Of a stretch of DNA of 64,000 bases, positions 1 through 7,177 are shown in pieces. Position numbers and translations under genes: made by a program. The stretch lies in NCBI RefSeq assembly GCF_021044795.1, contig NZ_JAJNOP010000001.1; one strand, 5' to 3'. Position 1 is the first letter of the stretch. Each line of letters starts with the position of its first letter. This DNA comes from Acidaminococcus hominis. GTDB taxonomy: Bacteria; Bacillota; Negativicutes; Acidaminococcales; Acidaminococcaceae. Below the pieces are notes generated by a model. The model had not been told where the DNA came from. It searched no databases and was given only the letters and a program-made list of their open reading frames with translations.

Positions 1-372
1 AGCTTCCCCAGCCAGTTCATTGCCCCGGTGGGCGATGACTTCGTTCAGGTTCATGTTGCTTTGGGTGCCGCTGCCGGTCTGCCAGACGGCCAAGGGGAAG
101 TTCCCTGCCAGTTTGCCGGCCAGGATTTCGTCGCAGGCCTGGCCGATTACCTGGCACCGTTTGGCATCCAGGTGACCCAGAGCCTGGTTAGCCTGGGCGG
201 CTGATTTTTTCAGGTAGGCAAAAGCTGCAATCACTTCTGCCGGAATCTTTTCGGTGCCAATCCGGAAGTTTTCCAGACTCCGTTCGGTTTGGGCACCCCA
301 ATATTTATCGGCTGGAACCTTGATTTCACCCATGGAATCCCGTTCCAGACGCCACTTTTCATTACTACCCAT
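1..372 (-). CDS. fumC: class II fumarate hydratase, N-terminal part (runs off the window)
   Basis: Only the first 124 codons lie in the window; the frame is open to base 1. The translated start includes the fumarase/aspartase-type segment around GAQTERS and the substrate-site stretch TGSGTQSNMNLNEV, typical of class II fumarase, which interconverts fumarate and malate in the cytosol. The ATG at 372 has a GAGGGAG ribosome site 5 bases upstream and a consensus promoter further up. Aspartate ammonia-lyase is the main alternative, since it shares the superfamily, but the N-terminal sequence favours fumarase. Confidence 0.85.
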   Translation of the reverse strand, partial: MGSNEKWRLERDSMGEIKVPADKYWGAQTERSLENFRIGTEKIPAEVIAAFAYLKKSAAQANQALGHLDAKRCQVIGQACDEILAGKLAGNFPLAVWQTGSGTQSNMNLNEVIAHRGNELAGEA

Positions 373-402
373 ATTGCTCCCTCATTTCTTATATGATACT
401 GC

Positions 403-431
403 ATTATTTCATAGGATGAAGGGATTGTCAA
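403..431 (-). promoter_or_regulatory. sigma-A promoter of fumC
   Basis: On the minus strand TTGACA (426-431), a 17-bp spacer, then AATAAT (403-408), about 30 bases before the fumC start codon. Confidence 0.75.
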
Positions 432-493
432 ACGAAGAAACCTGTTTTTGGCCCTGGGGATTGTCCCTGAGGAAAAGCGGCGCGTTGGGCCCT

Positions 494-521
494 AAAAAAA
501 GACGGCCGAAGCCGTCTTTTT
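494..521. terminator. rho-independent terminator between the 532-1233 gene and fumC
   Basis: Perfect 6-bp stem GACGGC/GCCGTC with a CGAA loop (501-516), flanked by A and T runs, so it can work in both directions. It lies just after the stop of the leftward gene. Confidence 0.8.
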
Positions 522-531
522 CACTGCTTGT

Positions 532-1233
532 TTATTTGCCCAGCTGGCTTTTGAACGTGCTGAAGAAACGGTCCACAATGCGGGTGTACATACCGTTAAA
601 ATCGCTGTCTTCCTGTCTGTCCCGGGCGTCCTCACTGGTGTATACCAGGGCCCCTGTCTTCATGCTGTACACATCGAAGCGGACGGTCAGGTACATGGTA
701 ACGTACTGCTTTTCGGGAACCTTTACCGGAATGGGAATCCGGTGGACCACATCCCGATAGCCCTTGCTGTCATGAACGGTTTCGTGGATTTCTTTTTCCT
801 GCCATTCCGTATGGGCCGGTACCACACTGACCTGTTTTTGGCAGCGGGTGACCTTGGGAACTACATAAAGGTCGGCCCCGGCGTCAACGGCAGCTTGGGG
901 AATGTGGACGGCGGTGCTGTCCTTTACCGTTTCTTCCTGGGGGGCGCTGGCCTCACTGCCGGGCAGGATTGCCAGGGTTCCTGGCAGCGGTGCCGTGATG
1001 ATTTTCGGGTTTTTGATGGCGGCAGCCTTTTGGTTAAAAATGACCTGGAAGGAATGGGCGTTGGAAGCCATTTGCTTAGAAAGGGCATCGGTATTGACTA
1101 CGGCGGTGTAGATCGTTTGATCCTTTTTAAAGGAATGGGTGGGATCAGCCCATTTGGCAAAATCCGCGTAAGCAGGAAGGGATACCAGGGTTAACGCGGC
1201 TGCCAAAAGAGGAACCAAAAGTTTTTTCTTCAT
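532..1233 (-). CDS. secreted protein of unknown function (233 aa)
   Basis: Begins with a clear Sec signal peptide (three Lys, then a Leu/Ala-rich core, predicted cleavage near AYA-DF at about residue 23). The mature part is polar, alternates strand-like segments, and has one Cys (in VTRCQKQ). I do not recognise a family; an envelope lipoprotein is unlikely because no lipobox Cys follows the signal. It is a single-gene unit with its own terminator. The start is fixed by the signal peptide, but the only good Shine-Dalgarno lies 41 bases upstream, behind a hairpin (separate entry). Confidence 0.75.
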   Translation of the reverse strand: MKKKLLVPLLAAALTLVSLPAYADFAKWADPTHSFKKDQTIYTAVVNTDALSKQMASNAHSFQVIFNQKAAAIKNPKIITAPLPGTLAILPGSEASAPQEETVKDSTAVHIPQAAVDAGADLYVVPKVTRCQKQVSVVPAHTEWQEKEIHETVHDSKGYRDVVHRIPIPVKVPEKQYVTMYLTVRFDVYSMKTGALVYTSEDARDRQEDSDFNGMYTRIVDRFFSTFKSQLGK

Positions 1234-1280
1234 GAATTCGAGCGGACCAGCCAGGGAAACAGGCTGGCCTGCTGCCTCCT
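1231..1280 (-). promoter_or_regulatory. distant ribosome-binding site with hairpin between it and the start codon
   Basis: On the minus strand AGGAGG (1275-1280) is followed by an 8-bp stem with a 9-base loop (arms 1262-1269 and 1245-1252) and then the ATG at 1231-1233. Nothing resembling a Shine-Dalgarno lies at the normal distance. Folding the hairpin shortens the gap from 41 to about 16 bases. No in-frame ATG, GTG or TTG lies between. Confidence 0.5.
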
Positions 1281-1423
1281 TTCTCTCTCGTGGGATGGAT
1301 GAACCGAAAAGTATATTTTATTTATTATATCATGAAGTAATGAATTTTTCTGAACCTTTTTGGCGAAAAATTGGGACGCAGGAACTATCGGGAGGCTCGT
1401 TTTGTCCCGGGTCAGGCTTGGGG

Positions 1424-1457
1424 AAAAAAAAAGGAGCAGGCTTTTGGCCTACTCCTT
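1424..1457 (-). terminator. terminator after tRNA-Lys
   Basis: Read leftward: a stem of about 10 bp with one mismatch, a short A-rich loop, then a run of nine T. It lies 8 bases past the tRNA 3' end. Confidence 0.8.
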
Positions 1458-1464
1458 GGGATTT

Positions 1465-1541
1465 TGGTGATCCACCCGGGACTTGAACCCGGGACACCCT
1501 GATTAAAAGTCAGGTGCTCTACCAACTGAGCTAGTGAATCA
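1465..1541 (-). tRNA. tRNA-Lys(UUU), CCA encoded
   Basis: 77 bases including an encoded CCA. The 7-bp acceptor stem has one G-U pair. The anticodon loop CTTTTAA gives anticodon UUU. The T arm carries GGTTCAAGTCC and the D loop AGTTGGTA. It has its own consensus promoter and its own terminator, so it is a single-tRNA unit. Confidence 0.95.
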
Positions 1542-1558
1542 TAAGAAACAGCTTTGTA

Positions 1559-1588
1559 ATTATAGCGGATTTTGAGGAATATTGTCAA
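1559..1588 (-). promoter_or_regulatory. promoter of tRNA-Lys
   Basis: Minus strand TTGACA (1583-1588), 18-bp spacer, TATAAT (1559-1564), about 18 bases before the tRNA 5' end. Confidence 0.85.
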
Positions 1589-1651
1589 GGGCTATTTTCG
1601 TGAAATTAATGTTTGTGCCGCTGCTCAGTGGTCCTATCCTTGGTTTGGACA

Positions 1652-1684
1652 GAAAAAAGCCAGGGAAGGAATTACCTTCCCTGG
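1652..1684 (-). terminator. terminator of the 1692-2033 gene
   Basis: Read leftward: CCAGGGAAGG paired with CCTTCCCTGG, then a T-rich tail. Confidence 0.8.
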
Positions 1685-1691
1685 TGAGCCC

Positions 1692-2033
1692 TTAGGCCAA
1701 CAATTCCAGCAGTTTGGCTCCGGCGGTGCAGGCCGGGCAGAAGCAGTATTTGCCGCCGCTTGCCTTGACTTCCTGGGCCTTGGCCAGCATTTGGGCAGCT
1801 TGGTCAGCGCCGAACGCTTTTTTGGCTGCTTCGGAAGCAAAGAAAGGAATGACCGCATCGATGGTGTTGACATCTTCCTTCAGGGCCGCATGGAGCAGAG
1901 CGGTCAGATTGGCTTGGGCAGCAGTGCCTTCTGCATCCAGCCATTTCTGGGCCAGTTCTTTTAAGCCGCCGTAAACGCTGGGCGCAGCAACCAGATTTTT
2001 CACTTCAGCAACAATTTCCTCGTGTTTATCCAT
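1692..2033 (-). CDS. small CxCPAC-motif protein (113 aa), function unknown
   Basis: A cytosolic, largely helical and Ala-rich protein with an almost terminal motif KYCFCPACTAG containing three cysteines. From memory it resembles a family of proteins of about 110 residues in gut anaerobes that databases often label 'molecular chaperone Hsp90'; the size and sequence have nothing to do with true Hsp90, and I would not transfer that name. The Cys cluster could bind a metal or act in thiol chemistry (inference). It is monocistronic, with GAGGATGG before the ATG, and a perfect inverted repeat lies over its promoter. Confidence 0.7.
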   Translation of the reverse strand: MDKHEEIVAEVKNLVAAPSVYGGLKELAQKWLDAEGTAAQANLTALLHAALKEDVNTIDAVIPFFASEAAKKAFGADQAAQMLAKAQEVKASGGKYCFCPACTAGAKLLELLA

Positions 2034-2050
2034 GATGATCCATCCTCTAT

Positions 2051-2074
2051 TGTAATAACTTTTATTACATTATA
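2051..2074 (-). promoter_or_regulatory. palindromic operator abutting a -10 box
   Basis: TGTAATAA (2051-2058), CTT, TTATTACA (2062-2069) is a perfect 8-3-8 inverted repeat. Its outer edge meets the minus-strand -10 TATAAT (2069-2074), so a bound protein would cover the transcription start of the small Cys protein gene. The cognate repressor is not identifiable from sequence. Confidence 0.6.
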
Positions 2075-2181
2075 CACCCAATTTAGGGGGAGCGCTAGGT
2101 TTTTTTGGGAAAATCCTTTATAATAAATTCCATAGTAAGTTTCTTGGAGATGGCAGGACTTTCCTGCAGAAAGGATGTAAT

Positions 2182-2985
2182 ATGCAAAAGACCAAAAAAC
2201 TGTTTTCCTTGGGGCTGCTGGCCCTGTGCTTGAGCTTGGGACTGCATTTTCCCGTCCAGGCAGCAGATTATACCAATGATATGAAAATCCCGGGAGCGGC
2301 CAAAATAACCGTCAATGAGGGGGCTGCCTCCATTGACCGGCAGTTGGACCACCAGCCGGATCCCTATTTTGCCCACCCGGATTTTTACCATATGAAGGGC
2401 AAAGGCTCCCTCCTCCTGCTGCCCCATTTCCAGACCCTCCAGCAGTCCAGTGAATGGTCCTGTGGACCGGCCGCGGCCCTGATGGTGCTCAACTGGTACG
2501 GCAAGCGGGACGGTTGGTCGGAGCAAAAGCTGGCGGACCTGCGCCATTCCTGCAAGGACCTGAAGGTAAACGGCTTCCCGGAGGGGTATCCCGGCACCAC
2601 CCTGGCCCAAATGGAAGACATTTTCCAAAAGGTGGGGGGCTTTAAGACCATCAGTTCCACGGACTATGCCCGGAAAGGCAAGACCTTTGGCCCGGAAGAT
2701 ATCAAACGCTTCCTCCAGCAGGGGCGTCCCATTATGGTATGCTGGATCGACTGGGGCGGCCATTGGCAGGATATCATCGGCTATGATGATATGGGTACGG
2801 AAAATCCCCAGGATGATGTAGTCATCATGGCGGACCCTTACGATACCACGGACCATAACCAGGACGGCTACGGGATTTATCCGGCGGCCCGGTTCTTTGC
2901 CCTGTTTGATATGTTTGGTTCCTTCCCGGAAAGCGAAGGGGGCAATCACAACCTGTTTTTGGTAGCGTACCCGGACGGGCAGTAA
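2182..2985 (+). CDS. secreted C39-like papain-fold peptidase (267 aa)
   Basis: Signal peptide of about 27 residues (cut near VQA-AD), then a Peptidase_C39_2-type domain. The likely catalytic Cys94 is in SSEWSCGPAAALM, His194 in WGGHWQDI and Asp218 in MADPYD, giving a Cys-His-Asp triad in the right order. The family cleaves peptides or, in bacteriocin transporters, leader sequences. No ABC transporter domain or bacteriocin is nearby, so the substrate is unknown; extracytoplasmic peptide hydrolysis is the safe inference. It is followed after 11 bases by the TIGR04076 gene. AAAGGATG precedes the ATG and a -10 TATAAT lies at 2119-2124. Confidence 0.8.
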   Translation: MQKTKKLFSLGLLALCLSLGLHFPVQAADYTNDMKIPGAAKITVNEGAASIDRQLDHQPDPYFAHPDFYHMKGKGSLLLLPHFQTLQQSSEWSCGPAAALMVLNWYGKRDGWSEQKLADLRHSCKDLKVNGFPEGYPGTTLAQMEDIFQKVGGFKTISSTDYARKGKTFGPEDIKRFLQQGRPIMVCWIDWGGHWQDIIGYDDMGTENPQDDVVIMADPYDTTDHNQDGYGIYPAARFFALFDMFGSFPESEGGNHNLFLVAYPDGQ

Positions 2986-2996
2986 GGAGGCGGCTG

Positions 2997-3263
2997 ATGA
3001 CAAGACCCAAGATTACCATTCGGGTGGTGGACAAAAAGGGCCCCAGGGGCTGCCACCACGGCCATACAGCCGGCTGTACCTTTGACTGGGATACCCAGCG
3101 GGGACAGCTTTGCCCCATGGCCCAGCACGTGCTGTTTCCCTATATCGACATTCTCCGCTACGGGGGCATCATCCCCGGCATGAAGGGCAATACCCTGCGG
3201 GTAGCCTGCCCGGATGCGGACGTAATCAATATTTTTGAAATCACTGTAGAAAAAACAAATTAA
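2997..3263 (+). CDS. TIGR04076 family protein (88 aa)
   Basis: Matches the pattern of the TIGR04076 family of about 90 residues: KITIRVVDKKG, a Cys-His segment (GCHHGHTAGCTF), LCPMAQHVLFPYI, YGGIIPG and a closing VACPDADVINIFEI. The function of the family is not established. TAAGGAGG, overlapping the protease stop codon, serves as its ribosome site, so it is cotranscribed and probably translated together with the protease. Several cysteines and histidines could bind a metal (inference). Confidence 0.75.
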   Translation: MTRPKITIRVVDKKGPRGCHHGHTAGCTFDWDTQRGQLCPMAQHVLFPYIDILRYGGIIPGMKGNTLRVACPDADVINIFEITVEKTN

Positions 3264-3273
3264 CCCAGAAAAA

Positions 3274-3313
3274 AACGGACGGCCTTTCCCCCAGGTGGGA
3301 AGGGCCGTTTTGC
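3274..3313 (+). terminator. terminator after the protease/TIGR04076 operon
   Basis: AACGG-CGGCC-TTCCC stem paired with GGGAA-GGCCGTT, then a short T run. Confidence 0.7.
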
Positions 3314-3349
3314 GGTGAATAAGAAAAAATAGTAAAAAACTTTGACTAA

Positions 3350-3392
3350 TTAGCACTCAACTATTGACAGTGCTAACAACAAGTGGTATATT
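3350..3392 (+). promoter_or_regulatory. CIRCE operator overlapping the hsp20 promoter
   Basis: TTAGCACTC (3350-3358), 9 bases, CAGTGCTAA (3368-3376) matches the CIRCE consensus TTAGCACTC-N9-GAGTGCTAA at all but one base. The promoter TTGACA (3364-3369), 17 bp, TATATT (3387-3392) starts inside it, so HrcA bound at CIRCE would block the -35. HrcA itself is not in the window. Confidence 0.88.
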
Positions 3393-3507
3393 ATAACCAG
3401 AACGAAGGAGAGACCAAGGAAAGGGTTCCCAAAAAGAACCGTTGCAATAGCCTTTCGGTAGTTCCAAAAGCTGACCTTCATGGCCAAGATGAACGGAGGA
3501 ATGGCTT

Positions 3508-3951
3508 ATGTTACTGCCTAGTGTATTCGATGAAAATGGTTTTGAAGATTTGATGGATGATTTTGATGATATGTTCAGCAGCCGGAATCCTTTGTACGGG
3601 AAACATGGCAGAAACATGATGAAGATGGACATTCGGGACGTGGGTGACCACTACGAACTGGATATCGATCTGCCGGGCTTCAAGAAAGAGGAAATCAAGG
3701 CGCAGTTGGAAAATGGCTATCTGACCATCCGGGCTTCCAAGGGTTTGGACAAGGATGAGAAGGATAAGAAAGGGCAATATATCCGCCGTGAACGTTCCTA
3801 TGGTGAATGTGCCCGTACGGTTTATGTAGGGGAAAATATCACCGAGGCCGATGTGAAAGCCAAATACGAAAACGGCATCCTGCAATTGAGCATTCCTAAG
3901 AAAGAACCTCAGAAAGAAGAAACCAAGAAATATATCGCTATCGAAGGATAA
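3508..3951 (+). CDS. hsp20: Hsp20/alpha-crystallin small heat-shock protein (147 aa)
   Basis: ATP-independent holdase that binds unfolding proteins. A short N-terminal arm (about residues 1-35) precedes a full alpha-crystallin domain: the segments DIRDVGDHYELDIDLPGFKKEE and YLTIRASKG, the YIRRERSYGECARTVYVGENI block, and the signature AKYENGILQLSIPKK. The length is normal for the family. The start is fixed by AACGGAGG seven bases upstream. A leader of about 110 bases separates promoter and start. It is a single-gene unit ended by a strong terminator, with HrcA-type control from CIRCE. Confidence 0.93.
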   Translation: MLLPSVFDENGFEDLMDDFDDMFSSRNPLYGKHGRNMMKMDIRDVGDHYELDIDLPGFKKEEIKAQLENGYLTIRASKGLDKDEKDKKGQYIRRERSYGECARTVYVGENITEADVKAKYENGILQLSIPKKEPQKEETKKYIAIEG

Positions 3952-3960
3952 CGAGGAAGG

Positions 3961-4026
3961 GAACCCTCAGGGAGGGTTCCGGAGAGAATCCCGGAGTCAT
4001 ACGCAAGTATGGCTCCGGGATTTCTT
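3961..4026 (+). terminator. terminator of hsp20
   Basis: Two successive hairpins: arms at 3961-3968/3972-3979 and a longer one at 3988-4021 (AATCCCGGAG paired with CTCCGGGATT), followed by T-rich sequence. Confidence 0.75.
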
Positions 4027-4073
4027 TATGTGTGCACCTGCAAAGGAGACAATGTTTTCTGGAGGAAACACCC

Positions 4074-4102
4074 TTGACAACACCTTCTATCCCACGTAAA
4101 CT
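4074..4102 (+). promoter_or_regulatory. promoter of the ECF transporter operon
   Basis: TTGACA (4074-4079), 17-bp spacer, TAAACT (4097-4102). A perfect TATAAT at 4102-4107 is there too but would need a 22-bp spacer. Confidence 0.55.
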
Positions 4103-4152
4103 ATAATTTACAATAGTTTTTGAAAAAATTGCGAAAAAAGGAGCAACGGTCA

Positions 4153-4722
4153 ATGGAAAAACAAATTCCGGAGTTAATTACTGTCGAAGCAGCTCGGGAC
4201 ACCCATCGCTGGGTGGCAGTCACCGCTCTTTTGCTGGCAATCGGCGTTATTCTGCACACCATCAGCCCCAACGTAGGAGGCGTAACCCCCAACTGGACCA
4301 TTGCCATGTATTCCATTACCATTTGCCTGACCCGTCCCAGCCTGAGCCGGGCCCTGGGAATAGGCTTTGTGGCCGGCTTGACCCTGATTCCCTCCTCTAA
4401 ATCCGCGTTTCCCCTGGGCAACCTGGCCAGTGAACTGTGCGGCGCAGCTACTGCCTGCATTCTGGTAAAGGCCTTTGCCCTGACCCATTTGGAAAACCTG
4501 CGGGTAAAACCCTTTATTGTGGGCTTTTTGGCCACCTTTGTCAGCGGGTCAGTATTTACCCATATTCTGAAATTGGTTCTGGGTTTGCCTTTGGTTGTGT
4601 GGATCCGGGCCATGCTGCCTCTGGTAGCTGTGATTGCCCTGGTGAACGCCCTGGTAACCCAGGCCCTGTACGGCCCGGTCCGGAAGATTTTCTTTGCAAC
4701 GGAGGGTGGACAACATGAGTGA
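4153..4722 (+). CDS. ECF transporter substrate-binding (S) component, TrpP-like
   Basis: A membrane protein of 189 aa with five to six hydrophobic segments. It forms an operon with two ATPases and an EcfT-type protein, so it is the substrate-capturing subunit of an energy-coupling-factor importer. The run LLLAIGVILHTISPNVGG followed by TPNW resembles the opening of the TrpP/YhaG tryptophan-transporter family, so an aromatic compound is a fair guess but not established. Start chosen at 4153, not 4120, because AAGGAG lies 9 bases upstream. Its stop overlaps the next start (4715). There is no riboswitch or T-box in the short leader to reveal the substrate. Confidence 0.8.
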   Translation: MEKQIPELITVEAARDTHRWVAVTALLLAIGVILHTISPNVGGVTPNWTIAMYSITICLTRPSLSRALGIGFVAGLTLIPSSKSAFPLGNLASELCGAATACILVKAFALTHLENLRVKPFIVGFLATFVSGSVFTHILKLVLGLPLVVWIRAMLPLVAVIALVNALVTQALYGPVRKIFFATEGGQHE

Positions 4723-5587
4723 AGCGGCAATTCGGATTTCCGATTTTTATTTTGAATACCTGAACAGCGACCTGGTGCTGAAGGATATCAACCTGACCAT
4801 CAAGGAAGGCTCCTTTACGGCCATCGCCGGTCCCAGCGGCGCTGGAAAAACCACCCTGTGCAAGGCCATGACGGGAATTGTCCCCCATTATTATGGCGGA
4901 AGGTACCACGGCTCGGTAGAAGTTTTGGGAGAAAATATCCAGGGCAAGAAAATTTCTGAACTGGCCATGCGGGTGGGAATTATGCTGGACGACTATGAAA
5001 GCCAGATGGTGTCCCTGACGGCGGGAGAAGAAATTGCCTTTGGCCTTTTGAACCATGGTTTTTCTCCAGATGAAGTGGATGCCCGGGTGTCCCAGGCCCT
5101 GGCAGAGGTAGGCCTTCCTGGCCGGGAAAATTACCAGCTGGACGAATTGTCCGGGGGCCAGCGGCAGCGGCTGCTGCTGGCGTCTGTACTGGCCTGTCAG
5201 CCGGAAATCCTGATTTTGGACGAACCGGTTTCGGCCCTGGATCCGGACGGAGCCCGGTCCCTGTATGCCCTGGTGCACAAAATCTACCGGCAGCAGCAGA
5301 TGACCGTAGTGGTGGTGGAACATGACCTGAACTACCTGCTCCCCTATCTGACGGATCTGGTGTTAATCAGCGGCGGGGAAGCGGTGGTCCAAGGCCGCTT
5401 TGAGGAAGCTGCCCAGGCCGTCTACGAGCGGGAAGACCTGCGGGAAAACCTGCCGGAACTGTGGCAGGTGAAGCTGGGCCTGGAAAAACGGTTCCAGATC
5501 AAACTGGGCGACTGGCGCAATGAGCTGGAAGCCGAAGAAGAATTGACGCAAAAATTCCAAAGAAGGGGGACGCTGACCCATGATTGA
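4715..5587 (+). CDS. ecfA: ECF transporter ATPase, first copy
   Basis: A 290-aa ABC ATPase on the cytosolic face of an ECF importer. Walker A GPSGAGKTT, signature LSGGQRQR, Walker B ILILDEP and the switch His in VVVEHD are all intact. The C-terminal tail (about 60 residues) is polar, as in EcfA subunits. It starts 8 bases inside the S-component gene with GGAGGGTGG as ribosome site, and its end overlaps the second ATPase by 8 bases, so the operon is tightly coupled. Confidence 0.9.
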   Translation: MSEAAIRISDFYFEYLNSDLVLKDINLTIKEGSFTAIAGPSGAGKTTLCKAMTGIVPHYYGGRYHGSVEVLGENIQGKKISELAMRVGIMLDDYESQMVSLTAGEEIAFGLLNHGFSPDEVDARVSQALAEVGLPGRENYQLDELSGGQRQRLLLASVLACQPEILILDEPVSALDPDGARSLYALVHKIYRQQQMTVVVVEHDLNYLLPYLTDLVLISGGEAVVQGRFEEAAQAVYEREDLRENLPELWQVKLGLEKRFQIKLGDWRNELEAEEELTQKFQRRGTLTHD

Positions 5588-6386
5588 AGCAAGTGCTGTA
5601 AACTTTGCCTACCGCCGGGGCATCCCGGTGCTTCAGGACATTACCTGCACCATTGAAGACGGGGAAGCGGTGGCCCTTTTGGGTCACAACGGCAGTGGGA
5701 AAACCACCCTGAGCCGGCTGTTCATGGCCCTGGACCATCCCCGGAGCGGAACCATTCAGGTGGACCAGGTGGATATTGCCGGCTACGAGCCGGCGGATCT
5801 GGCCAATAAGGTGGGCTATGTGTTCCAGAACCCGGATCTCCAGCTTTTGGGGGATACGGTGTACGAGGAAGTGGCCTACGGGCTGGAAAACCGGAAAATG
5901 CCCAAAAAAGCCCTGGATGAACAGGTCCGGGAAGCGGTGGAGGCCATGGGACTTACTCCCTACCTGCAAAAGTATCCCCGGTCCCTGTCCTTTGGCCAAA
6001 AACGCCGGCTGGGGGTGGCTGCGGCCGTGGCCCTTCAGCCTCGGACGCTGATTTTGGACGAAATCACCAACGGCCAGGACGAACAGGAAAAGCACCATAT
6101 GATGCAGTACCTGTCCCGGCTCCAGGAAGAAAAACATTTGACCTTGATTTTGATTACCCACGACATGGAAATTGCCCGGCAGTATACCACCCATTCCCTG
6201 GTACTCCACGACGGGCAGTTGGTCTACGATGGCAGTACCCGGGACCTGTTTGACGGGGAGCGGCCCATTGAGGAATGGGGCCTGAAGCAGCCGGTACTGG
6301 CCCGGCTGGGCGCCCTGTTTAAGGTGCGGGCCGGCTCGCCGGAAGAATTGTGCACCCTGGTAGAACGGAAGGGGGGAGAGGCATGA
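5580..6386 (+). CDS. ecfA: ECF transporter ATPase, second copy
   Basis: 268 aa; pairs with the preceding ATPase as an asymmetric EcfA/EcfA' heterodimer. Walker A GHNGSGKTT, Q-loop VFQNPD, a slightly degenerate signature LSFGQKRR, Walker B LILDEI (Ile where Pro is usual) and switch His ITHD. The altered signature suggests that one composite ATP site may be less active, common in heterodimeric ABC pairs (inference). It overlaps both neighbouring genes. Confidence 0.9.
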   Translation: MIEASAVNFAYRRGIPVLQDITCTIEDGEAVALLGHNGSGKTTLSRLFMALDHPRSGTIQVDQVDIAGYEPADLANKVGYVFQNPDLQLLGDTVYEEVAYGLENRKMPKKALDEQVREAVEAMGLTPYLQKYPRSLSFGQKRRLGVAAAVALQPRTLILDEITNGQDEQEKHHMMQYLSRLQEEKHLTLILITHDMEIARQYTTHSLVLHDGQLVYDGSTRDLFDGERPIEEWGLKQPVLARLGALFKVRAGSPEELCTLVERKGGEA

Positions 6387-7051
6387 AAATCACCGCCTTT
6401 ACCCGGCTCATTCTGGTAGTGGCCATTACGGCCTGGGTTTTCCTGCTGCCGATTCCTGCTGTTGCTACCCTTCTGGCCCTGGAACTGGTCATCCTGCTGT
6501 ACATCAAGCGGGACCGGATGACCATGGCCGCTATTGGCACCCTGACGGTGTTTACCGGCATTATGGTGGTACTCCAGCTGCTGTTTGGGTCACCGCTGGA
6601 TATAGCCCTTACCGGGGGCCTGCGGATGTTTGTGATGACCACGGCCTTCCTGTGCCTGTTGGCCTCCACCCGGATCCAGGACATTGCCCAGGCACTGGTG
6701 GAAAAGTTCCATATGCCCTATGAATACGCCTTTATGCTGACCACGGCCCTGCGCTTTGTGCCGGATTTTCTGTCCGACTCGGCCATTACCCTGGATGCCC
6801 AGTCCTGCCGGGGCTATTCCAATCGGGGCAACGCCTTTAAGCGCCTTTACGCCTACCTGGCGGTGGTAAAACCGTTAGTGATGCGGGCAGTGGCCAAGTC
6901 CGATACCTTGGCATTATCCATGGAATTAAAGGGCTTTGGGCCCAATACTTATAAGAACCGGCGGCCCATGAAATTAAAAATTTGGGATTATCTGGTGCTT
7001 TTGGGGGTTATTGCCCTAAGCTCCTACCCTTGGTGGGTAAAATACCTGTAA
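6383..7051 (+). CDS. ecfT: ECF transporter transmembrane (T) component
   Basis: 222 aa, with four to five membrane segments in the N-terminal half and near the C-terminus. The cytosolic coupling region carries AQSCRGYSNRG and KSDTLALSMELKGFG, equivalents of the two Ala-Arg-Gly/Ser coupling motifs of EcfT; the second has Lys-Ser-Asp where Arg-Ala/Ser is usual. It couples ATPase motion to the S component. Start at 6383 overlaps the ATPase stop, with GGGGAGAG as ribosome site; the longer reading from 6350 is unlikely. It is the last gene of the operon. Confidence 0.88.
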   Translation: MKITAFTRLILVVAITAWVFLLPIPAVATLLALELVILLYIKRDRMTMAAIGTLTVFTGIMVVLQLLFGSPLDIALTGGLRMFVMTTAFLCLLASTRIQDIAQALVEKFHMPYEYAFMLTTALRFVPDFLSDSAITLDAQSCRGYSNRGNAFKRLYAYLAVVKPLVMRAVAKSDTLALSMELKGFGPNTYKNRRPMKLKIWDYLVLLGVIALSSYPWWVKYL

Positions 7052-7055
7052 GCTG

Positions 7056-7095
7056 CTGCCAAGCCTCAGAAAATGCTGAAGCTTGGCAGTTTTTG
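7056..7095 (+). terminator. terminator of the ECF operon
   Basis: CTGCCAAGC (7056-7064) pairs with GCTTGGCAG (7081-7089), followed by TTTTT. Confidence 0.85.
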
Positions 7096-7125
7096 CAGGT
7101 GCCGGCGGTCCGGCAAGCGCGGCTA

Positions 7126-7170
7126 TAAAAAAACACAGGCTTCCTTTTGCGGGGAAGCCTGTGTTTTTTG
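7126..7170. terminator. terminator of pepT, probably bidirectional
   Basis: ACACAGGCTTCC pairs with GGGAAGCCTGTGT (one G bulge), with A7 on the left and T6 on the right. Confidence 0.85.
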
Positions 7171-7177
7171 TTTTTGT

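Noticed and set aside
1692..2033. Annotation as molecular chaperone Hsp90
   Set aside because: 113 residues and no GHKL ATPase motif; the database label for this family appears to be an error.
3398..3507. RNA thermometer in the hsp20 leader
   Set aside because: I could not draw a hairpin that clearly masks the AACGGAGG site; CIRCE already explains heat control.
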